DNA of 64,000 nucleotides from Hyphomicrobium sp. CS1BSMeth3 (GTDB taxonomy: Bacteria; Pseudomonadota; Alphaproteobacteria; Rhizobiales; Hyphomicrobiaceae): assembly GCF_900117415.1 (NCBI RefSeq), contig NZ_FPEI01000005.1, forward strand, positions 434,001 through 498,000. The letters are read 5' to 3'. The translations under genes and the position numbers were made by a program. The notes under the pieces were generated by a model. That model saw nothing but the letters and a program-made list of their open reading frames with translations. It was not told the origin of the DNA and ran no database searches. Positions within the stretch are counted from its first letter, which is position 1. Every line of letters starts with the position of its first letter. Below are positions 18,137 through 27,030 of this stretch, in pieces.

Positions 18137-18775
18137 TTAGTGACGACGCTGCCCGAGCAATCGCGCGAGAATGCGCCACCAACGGCCGCGCCGCCTGGCG
18201 GAGCTCCTGCCGCTCCACGTGTCGGCCGGCCGTCTGCCAAGGGGCCGCGGCGCACCGCTCGGCACATGACCTTTCCGCTTGTCACCCGCCCGGCTCGATC
18301 CCCCGGCTGGCGCACGGTGCGCGGACTTGCTGGCCGCAGCGGTCTTGAGCGCCCTGTCGTACGCGAGACGACGTTCCGCAGTCTTGATGTTGTTCCAGGC
18401 TTCTGTGACGCGACCTACGTAGATCGTGCGGGCGCTGTTGGACTCGAGATCGGGGTGGAGCCATCGCAGCAGCAAGGCCATGTTGCGCCGGAGCTGCTCG
18501 AAGGACGCATCCGAGCTGGCCCCCAGCGCCCGATAGCAGTCGGCATCGGGATGCAGCAGGATCTGCTCGATGTAGAAGCTCGCGGCCTCGCCCACCGTGT
18601 GCTCCGAAAGCCCCGTCACGCGAGCCGCATCCGCGCGCGCGTGTCTTTCATCGGCGACGATGTCGAGCAGCGCATCCACGTCCCGGGGCAAGGGCGCATC
18701 TCTGAGCGCGCGCGCGCGCGAGGGTAGCTGCAGAAGACCAACCGCAAGCTCGAGCGCCGTTTCCTCACGCATCAC
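18137..18775 (-). CDS. J-domain (DnaJ-like) protein
   Basis: 212 residues. A J domain at about 90-145 reads CYRALGASSDASFEQLRRNMALLLRWLHPDLES with the HPD motif, and ends AWNNIKTAERRLAYDRAL. The N-terminal 85 residues are helical; the tail is basic and Arg/Ser-rich. J proteins stimulate the Hsp70 ATPase, so this may deliver DnaK to a client. It starts eight bases after the wzc-like stop, within the polysaccharide export operon. Confidence 0.8.
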   Translation of the reverse strand: MMREETALELAVGLLQLPSRARALRDAPLPRDVDALLDIVADERHARADAARVTGLSEHTVGEAASFYIEQILLHPDADCYRALGASSDASFEQLRRNMALLLRWLHPDLESNSARTIYVGRVTEAWNNIKTAERRLAYDRALKTAAASKSAHRAPAGGSSRAGDKRKGHVPSGAPRPLGRRPADTWSGRSSARRRGRWWRILARLLGQRRH

Positions 18776-18782
18776 ACTGCTA

Positions 18783-21080
18783 TCAAGACTGCGTCAGACG
18801 GGCCTGCTCCCGCCCCTGCTCGCCATCCTTCGGACCGCCATAGACATATGGATCGACACCGTAGCCGTAACCGTAGGCATACCCATATCCATAGCCCGCG
18901 TTGCGCGCATCGAAGCGCGTGAGTGCGGTGCCAATCACCGGGCCGCGCGCAAACCGCAAGCGCTTGAGCGCGCCGCGGACCTGGCCCGAGCGCGCTTTGC
19001 CGGAGCTGACAACGAGAAGCGTCGTGGCGGCGGCGTTGGACAGCAGCGGCGCATCGGCAAGTCCCATGATCGGCGGGCTATCCAGCACGATCAGATCGAA
19101 GGTTTCCATGCCGACCGACAGCAACGACAGCAGCCGCGGCCCCGCAAGGAGATCGGCCGCGTTGGTCGGAAGCGGTCCTGACGACATGAAGGTCAGGTTT
19201 GGAATGTCCGTGCCCTGGAACGCCTCCGGGGGTGACAGCTCGCCCGACAGGTAGCTGCTGAGCCCCACGGTGTGTTCGAGGCCGAGCTTGTGGTGCATCG
19301 AGGGGTTGCGTAGGTCGGCGTCGACGAGGAGGACTCTCAGTCCCATGTTCGCGAAGTGGCGCGCGACCGCCAGCGACGTGACCGATTTGCCTTCTCCGGG
19401 CATGGCGCTCGTCACCAGAAGGGACTTCGGCAATCCCTGCTCCGTTGCGAACTGAAGCGCCGTGCAGAGCGATCTGTAGGCTTCGGCAAGACCTGAGCGC
19501 GGATCGATGAGAGCTCGTTCGGCTTCGCCCGGCTCTCCGACGTCAGGAATGACACCGAGCGTCGGCAAAGCCGTCACGCGCTCGAGCTCTTCCGGCAGAC
19601 GCACGGCATCATCGAGGCGCTCGAGGAGATAGGCGGCACCACATCCACCGCCCAGCCCGATCACGAGGGCCATCAGAAGCGCTCGCACGAGGTTCGGTGC
19701 GTACGGAGCCCCCGGTGCTTCCGCCCGGTCGACGATGAAGATGTTGTTGGCGCCGATCCCGCCCGCGACATCCACCTCCTTGTGGCGTTGCAGCAGCCCT
19801 TCGTAGAGCGTCCTGAGGGTCGCGGCCTCCCGGCGCAGGTTGTCGTACTGGATGCCGCGCCGCTGCAGATCCAGCGTCTCGACGCGCAGCGTCTCGATGC
19901 GGGCGCGCATCTCGTCTTCCTGCCGGCGCGCCTGCTCGAAGGCCGCCTTGTGCGAATCCTTGATGGCCTTCACCTCGGCCGCGATCTGCCGGTCGATCTC
20001 CTTCATCCGGTTGCTGATCTGCACCATGGCCGGATATCCCGGCTTGAACGTCTGGAGCTTCTCCTTGTACTCACCGTCGAGAACATTGCGCGCGGATCTC
20101 AGCCCTTGGACAACGGGGTTGAGAAGGAACTGCGGCAGATTGATCTCGTCGATCTTCTCGACCTGGCGCCAGAGCTGCTCGGTCTTGATCCGCTCCGCAA
20201 TCAATCCGCCAAGTGCGGCATTGGCAGCCGAAAGATTGGCTTCGGCAATCGAAGACTTCTCGCTCGTGACGACGAACTCTTCCTTCTCGGCGAAGGCGAC
20301 GACCGCCTTCTCCGCTTCCTCGTGGCGCACCTTCAGTTGGACGAGCTGATCCTCGAGAAAGGCCTTGGCATACACGTTGGCCTGCAAGCGCCTGTCGAGA
20401 TTGGATGCAATGAAAGCATCGGCATAGGCATTGGCGACGCGGGCCGCGCGGGCGGGCGATGGATCCGAGTAAGAGATGTCGACGAGGCGGGAGCCAGGAA
20501 GGGGCCGGACCGACTGATTGGACGCAACGATCCCAGCCGCCGCCTCTTCGAGAGCCGCCTTGCTGGGCGTGACTTCCTCCTGCGCGGCCGCCCCACCGAG
20601 GAACGAGCGGGCAGCCTCCAGGATCGAAAATTCCCGGGGCTTGAAGAAATCCGGGTCATCGGCAAGTCCGGCCAGCTTCGAAACGCGCTGCGCGATGGCA
20701 TTGCTGCGCAAGAGCTCGATCTGAGTCCGCAGGAATGCGTCGCCTGTTTCCGGCTGCTCGACCTGTCCGCGCTCGACGATCTTGAGGCTTTGCGGCTCGA
20801 CCTGAACGCGAACGGCGGCGCTGTAGAGCGGCGTGATCATCAGGGTGCGCAGGCCGCCGATCGCGACCGCCACAAACGCAATGGTCAGGATGAGCCACTT
20901 GCGCTTGAGGGCGATGCGGAGGGACTCGAGCAGCAGGCGCCGGAACTCGTCATCGCGCGGCTCGTCATCGTGCGGGGGACCGCCATAATAGCCGCGCGCC
21001 AAGGTCGCGTCGCTTTGCGCAACGAGCCGGCCGCCATTGCCTTCAGGGACTCCGGGCGCCACCGCTCGGCCGTGCGACAT
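18783..21080 (-). CDS. Wzc/GumC-type polysaccharide co-polymerase with tyrosine kinase domain
   Basis: 765 residues. Wzz domain from about 45, with membrane helices at about 62-82 and 464-485 flanking a long periplasmic coiled-coil (about 240-440). The cytoplasmic BY-kinase has Walker A SAMPGEGKS (558-566), Walker A' LLVDADLRNP (584-593) and Walker B LIVLDSPP (663-670). The C-terminal tail holds eight Tyr between 730 and 747 alternating mainly with Gly, the expected autophosphorylation cluster. Phosphorylation cycling controls chain length and export with the outer-membrane Wza channel, encoded 29 bp upstream. Confidence 0.95.
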   Translation of the reverse strand: MSHGRAVAPGVPEGNGGRLVAQSDATLARGYYGGPPHDDEPRDDEFRRLLLESLRIALKRKWLILTIAFVAVAIGGLRTLMITPLYSAAVRVQVEPQSLKIVERGQVEQPETGDAFLRTQIELLRSNAIAQRVSKLAGLADDPDFFKPREFSILEAARSFLGGAAAQEEVTPSKAALEEAAAGIVASNQSVRPLPGSRLVDISYSDPSPARAARVANAYADAFIASNLDRRLQANVYAKAFLEDQLVQLKVRHEEAEKAVVAFAEKEEFVVTSEKSSIAEANLSAANAALGGLIAERIKTEQLWRQVEKIDEINLPQFLLNPVVQGLRSARNVLDGEYKEKLQTFKPGYPAMVQISNRMKEIDRQIAAEVKAIKDSHKAAFEQARRQEDEMRARIETLRVETLDLQRRGIQYDNLRREAATLRTLYEGLLQRHKEVDVAGGIGANNIFIVDRAEAPGAPYAPNLVRALLMALVIGLGGGCGAAYLLERLDDAVRLPEELERVTALPTLGVIPDVGEPGEAERALIDPRSGLAEAYRSLCTALQFATEQGLPKSLLVTSAMPGEGKSVTSLAVARHFANMGLRVLLVDADLRNPSMHHKLGLEHTVGLSSYLSGELSPPEAFQGTDIPNLTFMSSGPLPTNAADLLAGPRLLSLLSVGMETFDLIVLDSPPIMGLADAPLLSNAAATTLLVVSSGKARSGQVRGALKRLRFARGPVIGTALTRFDARNAGYGYGYAYGYGYGVDPYVYGGPKDGEQGREQARLTQS

Positions 21081-21109
21081 CTAACACACCTGGCACTAAC
21101 TTCGCACTT

Positions 21110-21919
21110 CTACAACAAGGTCGCGAACATGCCGACCATCGGCAAGGCCTTCATGATGTCATTATAAAGCTTCTTCGCCGCGGACGTGCCGACGATCACG
21201 ACGTCGCCCTGCATGACGGGAGGATCGGGCGCCCGGCCGGCTTTGATCTCGTCCACGTCGAAGCGCGCGGCTTCGCGCGCGCCCGTCGCGGTGCGGAAGA
21301 CCATCACCTCGCTGCCATCGGCCACTTCCTTCAGGCCGCCCGACGTGGCGATGAGCTGCACCAACGACATCTTGCCTCGGTAGGGGTACACACCGGGCGA
21401 ATTCACCGCGCCTTCCACCGTCACGCGCTGGCTGTTGTATTCGCGCACGAAAACGGTCACTTGCGGATTCTGGAGGTATCGGACCCCATACCTCTTCTTC
21501 AAATCCTGCTCGAGCTCGCGCGCCGTCACGCCGCCTGCACGCACATCGCCGACCAGCGGCAGGTTGATCGTTCCGCTCTCGGCAACCTGCACGCTCTTGG
21601 TGAGATCAGGAGCTTGATAGACAGATACTTCGAGGACATCCTGCGGGCCGATGCGGTAGCCGTCACCACCGGCCGCAGTGCCCTTGACCTCGAGCTCCCG
21701 CACTTCCCGCAGCAGCTTCGCCGACTTCCTCTGCTCCGCGCCGCTCGGCGCGCTCTGCGGAGGTGGTGCACCCAGGCTTGCCGTCGCCACCGTCGGCACG
21801 GTCGCCCCCGAGGCCATGGTCGCCTCGTTCAGGTCGGCGCCGCAGCCGGAAAGCGCAAGCGCCATAGCAATTGGCGCGAGCAAAACCCCAATTCCCCTGA
21901 GAAATAAACTAATCGGCAT
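21110..21919 (-). CDS. Wza-like polysaccharide export lipoprotein
   Basis: The start MPISLFLRGIG follows GGGAGTGGGG. A lipoprotein signal with lipobox LSGC (Cys25) is followed by a Poly_export domain (GPQDVLEVSVYQAPDLTKSVQVAESGTINLPLVGDV) and SLBB repeats (RVTVEGAVNSPGVYPY). It forms the outer-membrane exit of the Wzx/Wzy export machinery together with the Wzc-like kinase encoded next. No glycosyltransferase, flippase or polymerase genes are in the window. At 269 residues it is shorter than E. coli Wza, as is usual for GumB/ExoF types. Confidence 0.92.
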   Translation of the reverse strand: MPISLFLRGIGVLLAPIAMALALSGCGADLNEATMASGATVPTVATASLGAPPPQSAPSGAEQRKSAKLLREVRELEVKGTAAGGDGYRIGPQDVLEVSVYQAPDLTKSVQVAESGTINLPLVGDVRAGGVTARELEQDLKKRYGVRYLQNPQVTVFVREYNSQRVTVEGAVNSPGVYPYRGKMSLVQLIATSGGLKEVADGSEVMVFRTATGAREAARFDVDEIKAGRAPDPPVMQGDVVIVGTSAAKKLYNDIMKALPMVGMFATLL

Positions 21920-22313
21920 TGCCCCACTCCCAACGCAGGCACACGTCCCCACAATCCAGTGCCCTTGGAATGCCCAATGTTCGCAACGGCTGAACGCTAA
22001 CACACTCAGAAGCGCACAACGAGCAGCATCTTGAATGCGGAGCGAGCCACATTGCGACCATATTTGGAGCACATTCCCGCGGCGGTGGCCGCTAGGACAA
22101 GGGCCTTGCTGATCGGCACGCCGATTCAATCCGGCTTATGTGACAGAATGAGCACATTCCCGGACGGGCCCTGTCTGCTTGCGCCACCCATTTGACATGT
22201 AAGCAACTTATGCTGCCGCTCTGTGGCGCTTGCGCCTTCGAATAGGCCGGGTTAGCAATGGTCGGCCGTGGCGGCGGTCCAGATTTTTTTGTTGGCGTAT
22301 TTAAGAGCGCTCC
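21920..22313. promoter_or_regulatory. Divergent promoter region between export operon and NusG-like gene
   Basis: Nearly 400 bp without a gene separate wza-like and the antiterminator-like gene. The sequence becomes less GC-rich towards 22140-22320, with TTGACA near 22193 and a T-run plus TATTTAAG just before the right-hand gene. The sequence GGCGGTCC near 22272 resembles the first six bases of the ops/JUMPstart core GGCGGTAG, but the match is too weak to call. No other operator was recognised. Confidence 0.4.
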
Positions 22314-22859
22314 ATGAACGATGGTTTTGGCCCCGCCCTCGATGCTCACTCATCCGAAGGCGTCCCGACGCGGTGGATCGCGATCAACACGCATCCCCAT
22401 CGTGAGCACATAGCCGTCGAGCACCTCAACAGGCAGAAGTTCGCCGTCTACTGTCCCATGGAGCTGAAGCGCGTCCGACACGCGCGGCGCACGCAGGATG
22501 TCACGCGTCCGCTCTTCCCGGGCTACATCTTCGCGGAAGTGATGCCCGATCTCATGATGTGGCGCCCCATTCTCTCCACCTATGGCGTGCGCGCGATGAT
22601 CCGCGTCGGCGACCGACCGGCCTTCATCGACAAAAAGTTCATTCAAGCCCTGAGGGATCGCGAGGTCGACGGCGTCATTGCGAAGCCGCTCAGGCCTTAC
22701 GAGGTCGGGCAGCAGGTTCGCCTCAACGGCGGGGCCTTCGACGGCCTCATTGCAACGATCATCGAGATGGACGAACGCGAGCGGCTGGTGCTGCTCGCGA
22801 GCCTCCTCAGCCAAACCGTCCGGCTAAAGGTTGTCGCGAGCCACGTGCGCCCGCTCTAG
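22314..22859 (+). CDS. NusG-like specialised antiterminator (RfaH/UpxY type)
   Basis: 181 residues with a NusG N-terminal domain at about 19-115 (RWIAINTHPHREHIAVEHLNRQKFAVYCPME, RPLFPGYIFAEV) and a KOW domain at about 128-178 (YEVGQQVRLNGGAFDGLIATIIEMDERERLVLL). The housekeeping NusG gene would sit beside secE and ribosomal protein genes; here the neighbour is the polysaccharide export operon, divergently placed. Paralogs in such positions suppress Rho termination in long surface-polysaccharide operons, so that role is inferred. Confidence 0.88.
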   Translation: MNDGFGPALDAHSSEGVPTRWIAINTHPHREHIAVEHLNRQKFAVYCPMELKRVRHARRTQDVTRPLFPGYIFAEVMPDLMMWRPILSTYGVRAMIRVGDRPAFIDKKFIQALRDREVDGVIAKPLRPYEVGQQVRLNGGAFDGLIATIIEMDERERLVLLASLLSQTVRLKVVASHVRPL

Positions 22860-22903
22860 CCGTTGAAGCCGTGGCTCGATAGCTGCCGGGCATCTGGCCG
22901 GGC

Positions 22904-22923
22904 GCCCCCTCAAAAGAGGGGGC
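22904..22923. terminator. Hairpin between convergent genes
   Basis: An 8-bp perfect stem, GCCCCCTC and GAGGGGGC, with an AAAA loop, lies 44 bp after the NusG-like stop and 18 bp before the end of the hydrolase gene. There is no U tract on either strand, so termination is possible but not certain. Confidence 0.4.
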
Positions 22924-22941
22924 CGGCCCCGGCCCTCGTAC

Positions 22942-23805
22942 CTACGCAACCACCTTGTTCTTCAGCGTGCCGAGCCCGCTCCAGGAGATCTCGAGCTCGT
23001 CGCCGGGCACGAGAAAACGCTGCGGAATGCGGCTGCCGCCGGCACCGTCCGGCGACCCGGTCGAGACCATGTCACCCGGCTGTAGCTGCGCGAAGCCCGA
23101 CACGTACGCGATGAGCGTCGGAATATCGAACACCATCTTGGAAACGGTGGTCGACTGCACCTGCTCGCCGTTGAGCTTGGTCGTGAGCTGCATCGCACCC
23201 ACATCGGCGATCTCGTCGGCCGTCGTGAACCACGGTCCGCAGCCGCCCGAGGCATTGAAGTTCTTGCCCGCGCCGACCGAGTGCTTCTGCCAGCCGCGCA
23301 CCGAGCCGTCGTTCATGATCGTGTAACCGACGATGTGGTCGAACGCCTTTTCCTTGGGAATGTGGCGACCCGCCTTGCCGATCACGAGCACCAGCTCACC
23401 CTCGTAGTCGAAGGTCTTGGCTGGCTCGCCCTTGGGATACTCGAGCGGCTCGTTGTGGCCGGTGAGCGCGTCGTGCGTCTTGATGAAGAGCGAGACGTCC
23501 TTGGGCGGCGGCACATCGCCGTCGACCGGATGGCGCTTCGGGTAGTTCACGCCAATGCAGATGATCTTGCCGGCATCGTGCAGCGGCGGCAGATAGCGGA
23601 TCGCATCGAGCTTGAGCGACGGCGTCTTGCCCTTTGCCCACGACGCCACCTCGGCCAGCGCATCGGCGGCCAGGACCGCTCGGATGGTCGGGTACTTCTG
23701 GATGAGCGCGGCGTCCGCCGGAATGATGCCGCCGCCGGCCGCATCCGGCTCCACGACCACGCCCCAGCCCTTTTTGCCGCCCTGCTCGTAGCTGACCAGT
23801 TTCAT
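22942..23805 (-). CDS. Fumarylacetoacetate hydrolase-family protein
   Basis: The start MKLVSYEQGGKKGWGV follows GGCGGAG; further upstream the frame is Arg-rich. The FAH fold is shown by KIICIGVNYPKRHP, LFIKTHDALTGHNEPL, the metal-binding DYEGELVLVIGK, GYTIMNDGSVRGWQ, and LQPGDMVSTGSPDG near the end. Members hydrolyse or decarboxylate C-C bonds in beta-diketone-like or oxo-acid substrates in aromatic catabolism. The substrate cannot be assigned. It is not in an obvious pathway operon. Confidence 0.88.
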   Translation of the reverse strand: MKLVSYEQGGKKGWGVVVEPDAAGGGIIPADAALIQKYPTIRAVLAADALAEVASWAKGKTPSLKLDAIRYLPPLHDAGKIICIGVNYPKRHPVDGDVPPPKDVSLFIKTHDALTGHNEPLEYPKGEPAKTFDYEGELVLVIGKAGRHIPKEKAFDHIVGYTIMNDGSVRGWQKHSVGAGKNFNASGGCGPWFTTADEIADVGAMQLTTKLNGEQVQSTTVSKMVFDIPTLIAYVSGFAQLQPGDMVSTGSPDGAGGSRIPQRFLVPGDELEISWSGLGTLKNKVVA

Positions 23806-23896
23806 TTCGTCTCCGCCCTGTCTGGAAGATTTTGCTGGCCATTCATGCACTAAGGCGACGGGGTCGCGCAAGGTGGCACGAGTGTCCCGCTTCCGA

Positions 23897-24520
23897 CTAG
23901 AGCGGCTTTTCGCCCGCACGGCGTTCGAGCTCGGGAATGATCGTCGCCCGCTCCTTCAGAAAGGGGTTCACGGCCAGAGCCTGATAGTAGGCGTCCAGTG
24001 CCTCCTTCCAGCGTCCCGCCTGGGCGTGGATCATGCCGCGGCCGGCGAGCGCCCCGAAGTGGCGCGGCTCGATGGCCAGGACCTTTTCGATGTCCGACAG
24101 CGACTGCTCGTGCTCGCTCATGAGGAAGAGCACCGTCGCGCGCTTGTTCCAGGCTTCGGCAAAGCCGGGTGCAGCCTCGATAGCCTCGGAAAAGCGATCA
24201 TGAGCCGCTCCGAGCTGGCGCACGGAGAGATAGCCGATGCCTTCCTCCATGAGCCTGTCGACGTCCACGCGCCCGGAACGCATCCACACCTCCCAGATGC
24301 GCGCGACCACCGCGTCCGCCTCGTCGTCCCCGCGCGCGACCTTGAGACCTTTGAAAAGCGCATCGAGCGCGCGGGCGCGCTCCTCGCCCGAGGAGCCCTG
24401 GGGAACATCCGACGACTGGCCCCAGGCTGGCAGCAGGCCCCCATTGGCGGCGGCCAACATCAGCAAAGCCAACACCAGCCAAGACGCCGCTGAGCGGCAC
24501 TCCCGTCTGTGCTTCGACAT
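23897..24520 (-). CDS. Exported TPR protein
   Basis: Signal peptide at residues 1-35 (WLVLALLMLAAANGGLLPAWGQ, cleavage after the AWGQ region). TPR units follow from about 95 to 185, including SVRQLGAAHDRFSEAIEAAPGFAEAWNKRATVLFL and KVLAIEPRHFGALAGRGMIHAQAGRWKEALDAYYQALAVNPF. Likely a periplasmic protein-interaction scaffold; partners unknown. It lies 91 bp upstream of the hydrolase gene on the same strand and could be co-transcribed. Confidence 0.75.
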   Translation of the reverse strand: MSKHRRECRSAASWLVLALLMLAAANGGLLPAWGQSSDVPQGSSGEERARALDALFKGLKVARGDDEADAVVARIWEVWMRSGRVDVDRLMEEGIGYLSVRQLGAAHDRFSEAIEAAPGFAEAWNKRATVLFLMSEHEQSLSDIEKVLAIEPRHFGALAGRGMIHAQAGRWKEALDAYYQALAVNPFLKERATIIPELERRAGEKPL

Positions 24521-24638
24521 GGCTCACCTCCTGCCGCGCACCGCCACCATGGGACTGTCACCCGAAACGCTAACGCACGCGGATGAACTCCGCTAGATTT
24601 GAGCGGAAGAGACCAATAACAGGGTGGAGACGACCGGC

Positions 24639-25790
24639 ATGGCCATTCCGCGCACCGTGTTCGGCGAGGAGCACGAGATGTTCCGCGCCACCGTCAAGGA
24701 TTTCATCGAGCGCGAGATCGCACCCCACCACGACAAATGGGAAAAAGACGGCATCGTCCCGCGCGAGCTCTGGCGCAAGGCGGGCGAAGCCGGTCTGCTG
24801 CTCACCGGCATTCCCGAGGAATACGGCGGCGCGGGCGCCAACTTCCTCATGAGCGCCATCCTGATCGAGGAAATGTCCAAGGGTCTTTATTCCGGCCCGG
24901 GCTTCCGGCTGCATTCCGACATCGTCGCGCCCTACATCCTGCACTACGGCAGCGAGGAGCAGAAGCGCTCGCTGCTCCCGCGCATGGCGCGCGGCGAGAT
25001 CGTCACGGCTATCGCCATGACGGAGCCCGGCACAGGCAGCGACCTGCAGGGCATTCGCACGACCGCGGTCCGCCAGGGCAATGAGCTCATCGTCAACGGC
25101 CAGAAGACCTACATCACCAATGGCCAGCTCGCGGACGTCATCATCGTCGCCGCCAAGACGGATCCAGGGGAAGGCGCCAAAGGCATCTCGCTCGTGATTG
25201 TCGAGGCAGATCGGCCCGGCTTCGCGCGCGGGCGCAATCTCGAGAAGATCGGCAACAAGGCGCAGGATACGTCCGAGCTCTTCTTCGACAACGTGCGCGT
25301 GCCGCCCTCGAATGTCCTTGGGGCCGAAGGCAAGGGCTTCTCCCATCTCATGCAGGAGCTGCCGCAGGAGCGCCTGATCGTCGGCCTCGCAGCCGTCGCG
25401 ATCATGGAGGCGGCGCTGGAATGGACGCTCGCCTATACGCGCGACCGCAAGGCTTTCGGAAGGCCGATCGCCGACTTCCAGAACTCGCGCTTCAAGCTCG
25501 CTGAGGTGGCGACCGAGGTGCAGGTCGCGCGCGTGTTCGTCGACAAGTGCCTTGAGCTCCACATCGCCGGTCAGCTCGATGTGCCGACGGCCGCCATGCA
25601 GAAGTGGTGGCTGACGGAAGTCGAGGGGCGCGTGCTCGACATCTGCCTGCAGCTCCACGGCGGCGCGGGCTTCATGTGGGAATATCCGATCGCGCGCGCC
25701 TTTGCCGACGCGCGCGTCCATCGCATCTTCGCCGGCACGACCGAGATCATGAAGGAGATCGTCGCGCGATCGCTGATGGTGGGGAGGTGA
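24639..25790 (+). CDS. Acyl-CoA dehydrogenase
   Basis: The start MAIPRTVFGEEHEMF is chosen because GGTGGAG lies ten bases upstream; an in-frame GTG at 24624 would leave no site. The FAD-binding core is seen in AIAMTEPGTGSDLQGI and TYITNGQLADVIIV, and the C-terminal helical domain in QLHGGAGFMWEYPIARAFADARVHRIFAGTTEIMKEI; the Glu of GFMWEYP is at the usual catalytic-base position of the short/long-chain group. It oxidises an acyl-CoA to the trans-2-enoyl form. Chain-length preference is unknown. No electron-transfer flavoprotein genes are adjacent. Confidence 0.93.
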   Translation: MAIPRTVFGEEHEMFRATVKDFIEREIAPHHDKWEKDGIVPRELWRKAGEAGLLLTGIPEEYGGAGANFLMSAILIEEMSKGLYSGPGFRLHSDIVAPYILHYGSEEQKRSLLPRMARGEIVTAIAMTEPGTGSDLQGIRTTAVRQGNELIVNGQKTYITNGQLADVIIVAAKTDPGEGAKGISLVIVEADRPGFARGRNLEKIGNKAQDTSELFFDNVRVPPSNVLGAEGKGFSHLMQELPQERLIVGLAAVAIMEAALEWTLAYTRDRKAFGRPIADFQNSRFKLAEVATEVQVARVFVDKCLELHIAGQLDVPTAAMQKWWLTEVEGRVLDICLQLHGGAGFMWEYPIARAFADARVHRIFAGTTEIMKEIVARSLMVGR

Positions 25791-25792
25791 GG

Positions 25793-25918
25793 CCTTCCCC
25801 TTCTCCCCGTTCTTACGGGGAGAAGGTCGGGATGAGGGGCAGCGGCAAACGCCGACGTCAGCACGTGTCGCCGCCCCTCACCCTGGCCCTCTCCCCGTAA
25901 GGACGGGGAGAGGGGACT
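25793..25918. repeat. Palindromic intergenic element, copy 1
   Basis: Three-part palindrome filling the gap between convergent genes. Left hairpin: 12-bp stem at 25799-25810 and 25815-25826 with a 4-base loop. Centre: TGAGGGGC (25833-25840) pairs with GCCCCTCA (25873-25880) across a GCGGC-rich core. Right hairpin: 12-bp stem CCCTCTCCCCGT at 25887-25898 with its complement at 25903-25914. Copies 2 and 3 lie near 33.2 and 53.1 kb. Confidence 0.85.
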
Positions 25919-25923
25919 AGTGA

Positions 25924-27024
25924 TCACCCAAACTGCACGGCGTAGACCGGCGGCAGCGTGTGCGAGACGCACGCCCAGCTCTCGCCTTGATCCTCGCTCA
26001 CCCAGAGACCGCCCGTCGTCGAGCCCATGGCGAGGCGATCGCCGCTCTCGTCGATCGCAAGCGCATGACGATAGACCACGTCATAAGCGTGCGACTGCGG
26101 CAGCCCCTTCGTCAGCGTCTGGAATGTCTTGCCGCCATCGCGCGTGCGCGTCACGACGAGCTTGCCATCGACGGGAATGCGCTTCTCGTCCTTGATCTCG
26201 GGGACGAACCACGCCGTATCCGGCTCACGCGGGTGCACGACGACGGCAAAGCCGAACGCCGAGGGCTTCACGTCCGTCAGCTCGGTGAAGTTGTGCCCCT
26301 CATCCGACGAAACGAAAACGCCGTTGTGATGCTGCACCCACATGCGGTGCGGCGCCGCCCGGCACTGCGCGAGGCAGTGAACATCCTGCGCATTGGGTTC
26401 GCTCACCTGCTCGGGCGGCATGTATTCGGCGCGCATGCCATGTCCGCGCTGCGTCCACGTTTCGCCCGCATCCCCGGTGTGCCAGATGCCGCCGGTCGAA
26501 ACGGCGATCGAGACTTGCTTTGAATTGCGCGGATCGACCAGGATCGAGTGAATACCCGGAAGATCAGCGCCGCCGCCGGCCCACATCTTGCGCAGAGGAT
26601 GATCCCAGAGTGCGCGCACGAACTGCCAGCTCTGGCCATCGTCCTTCGAGCGGAAGAGACCGCCGGGGAGCGTCCCGCACCACAGAACACCCGGCTCATC
26701 GGCGCCTCCCGAGACGAGCGCCCAGATACGCACGGTGCTCCAGGGCAGCGGCCGGCCCCACATGTCGTTCTCTTCGAGCCCCTCGGGCTTTTCAGGATAG
26801 GCGGGCGTCGCGATCTCCTCCCAGCCATCCGCGGTGGAGCGATGCACCTTCACGCCGAAATGGCCGTGATCGAGGGCCGCGTACTTCCGGCCGCTGCGCC
26901 TATCGCTCAGTGCGAGCGTCACGTTGTCGGCGAGGAAGTCGACCTTGGCGATCTCCCAGCCGCGGCCTTCGCGTGCGACTGTGAACAATCCTTTGCGCGT
27001 CGATACGAGAAGTTCGTCGCTCAT
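25924..27024 (-). CDS. Asp-box (BNR/sialidase-fold) beta-propeller protein
   Basis: 366 residues with no signal peptide. Five Asp-box motifs (S/T-x-D-x-G-x-x-W/F) are spaced along it: SKDDGQSW, TGDAGETW, SSDEGHNF, TRDGGKTF and SEDQGESW, as in WD40/YVTN/BNR-like propellers. Sialidase Arg-triad residues are not evident, so glycosidase activity is doubtful. It ends the operon with a MoaD/ThiS-like gene six bases upstream; this pairing recurs in many bacterial genomes, but its function is unknown. Confidence 0.82.
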   Translation of the reverse strand: MSDELLVSTRKGLFTVAREGRGWEIAKVDFLADNVTLALSDRRSGRKYAALDHGHFGVKVHRSTADGWEEIATPAYPEKPEGLEENDMWGRPLPWSTVRIWALVSGGADEPGVLWCGTLPGGLFRSKDDGQSWQFVRALWDHPLRKMWAGGGADLPGIHSILVDPRNSKQVSIAVSTGGIWHTGDAGETWTQRGHGMRAEYMPPEQVSEPNAQDVHCLAQCRAAPHRMWVQHHNGVFVSSDEGHNFTELTDVKPSAFGFAVVVHPREPDTAWFVPEIKDEKRIPVDGKLVVTRTRDGGKTFQTLTKGLPQSHAYDVVYRHALAIDESGDRLAMGSTTGGLWVSEDQGESWACVSHTLPPVYAVQFG

Positions 27025-27030
27025 CGTGAT

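Noticed and set aside
18860-18910. Gly-Tyr repeat region taken as low-complexity or spurious coding
   Set aside because: It is in frame at the C-terminus of the Wzc-like kinase, where a tyrosine cluster is expected.
19782-21167. 461-codon plus-strand frame opposite the Wzc-like kinase gene
   Set aside because: Leu/Arg/Asp-rich shadow of a clear kinase gene; no homologous pattern.
21920-22313. Searched for an ops/JUMPstart element for the NusG-like factor
   Set aside because: Only GGCGGT is shared with the ops core GGCGGTAG, on the strand of the NusG-like gene rather than of the export operon; not enough to call.
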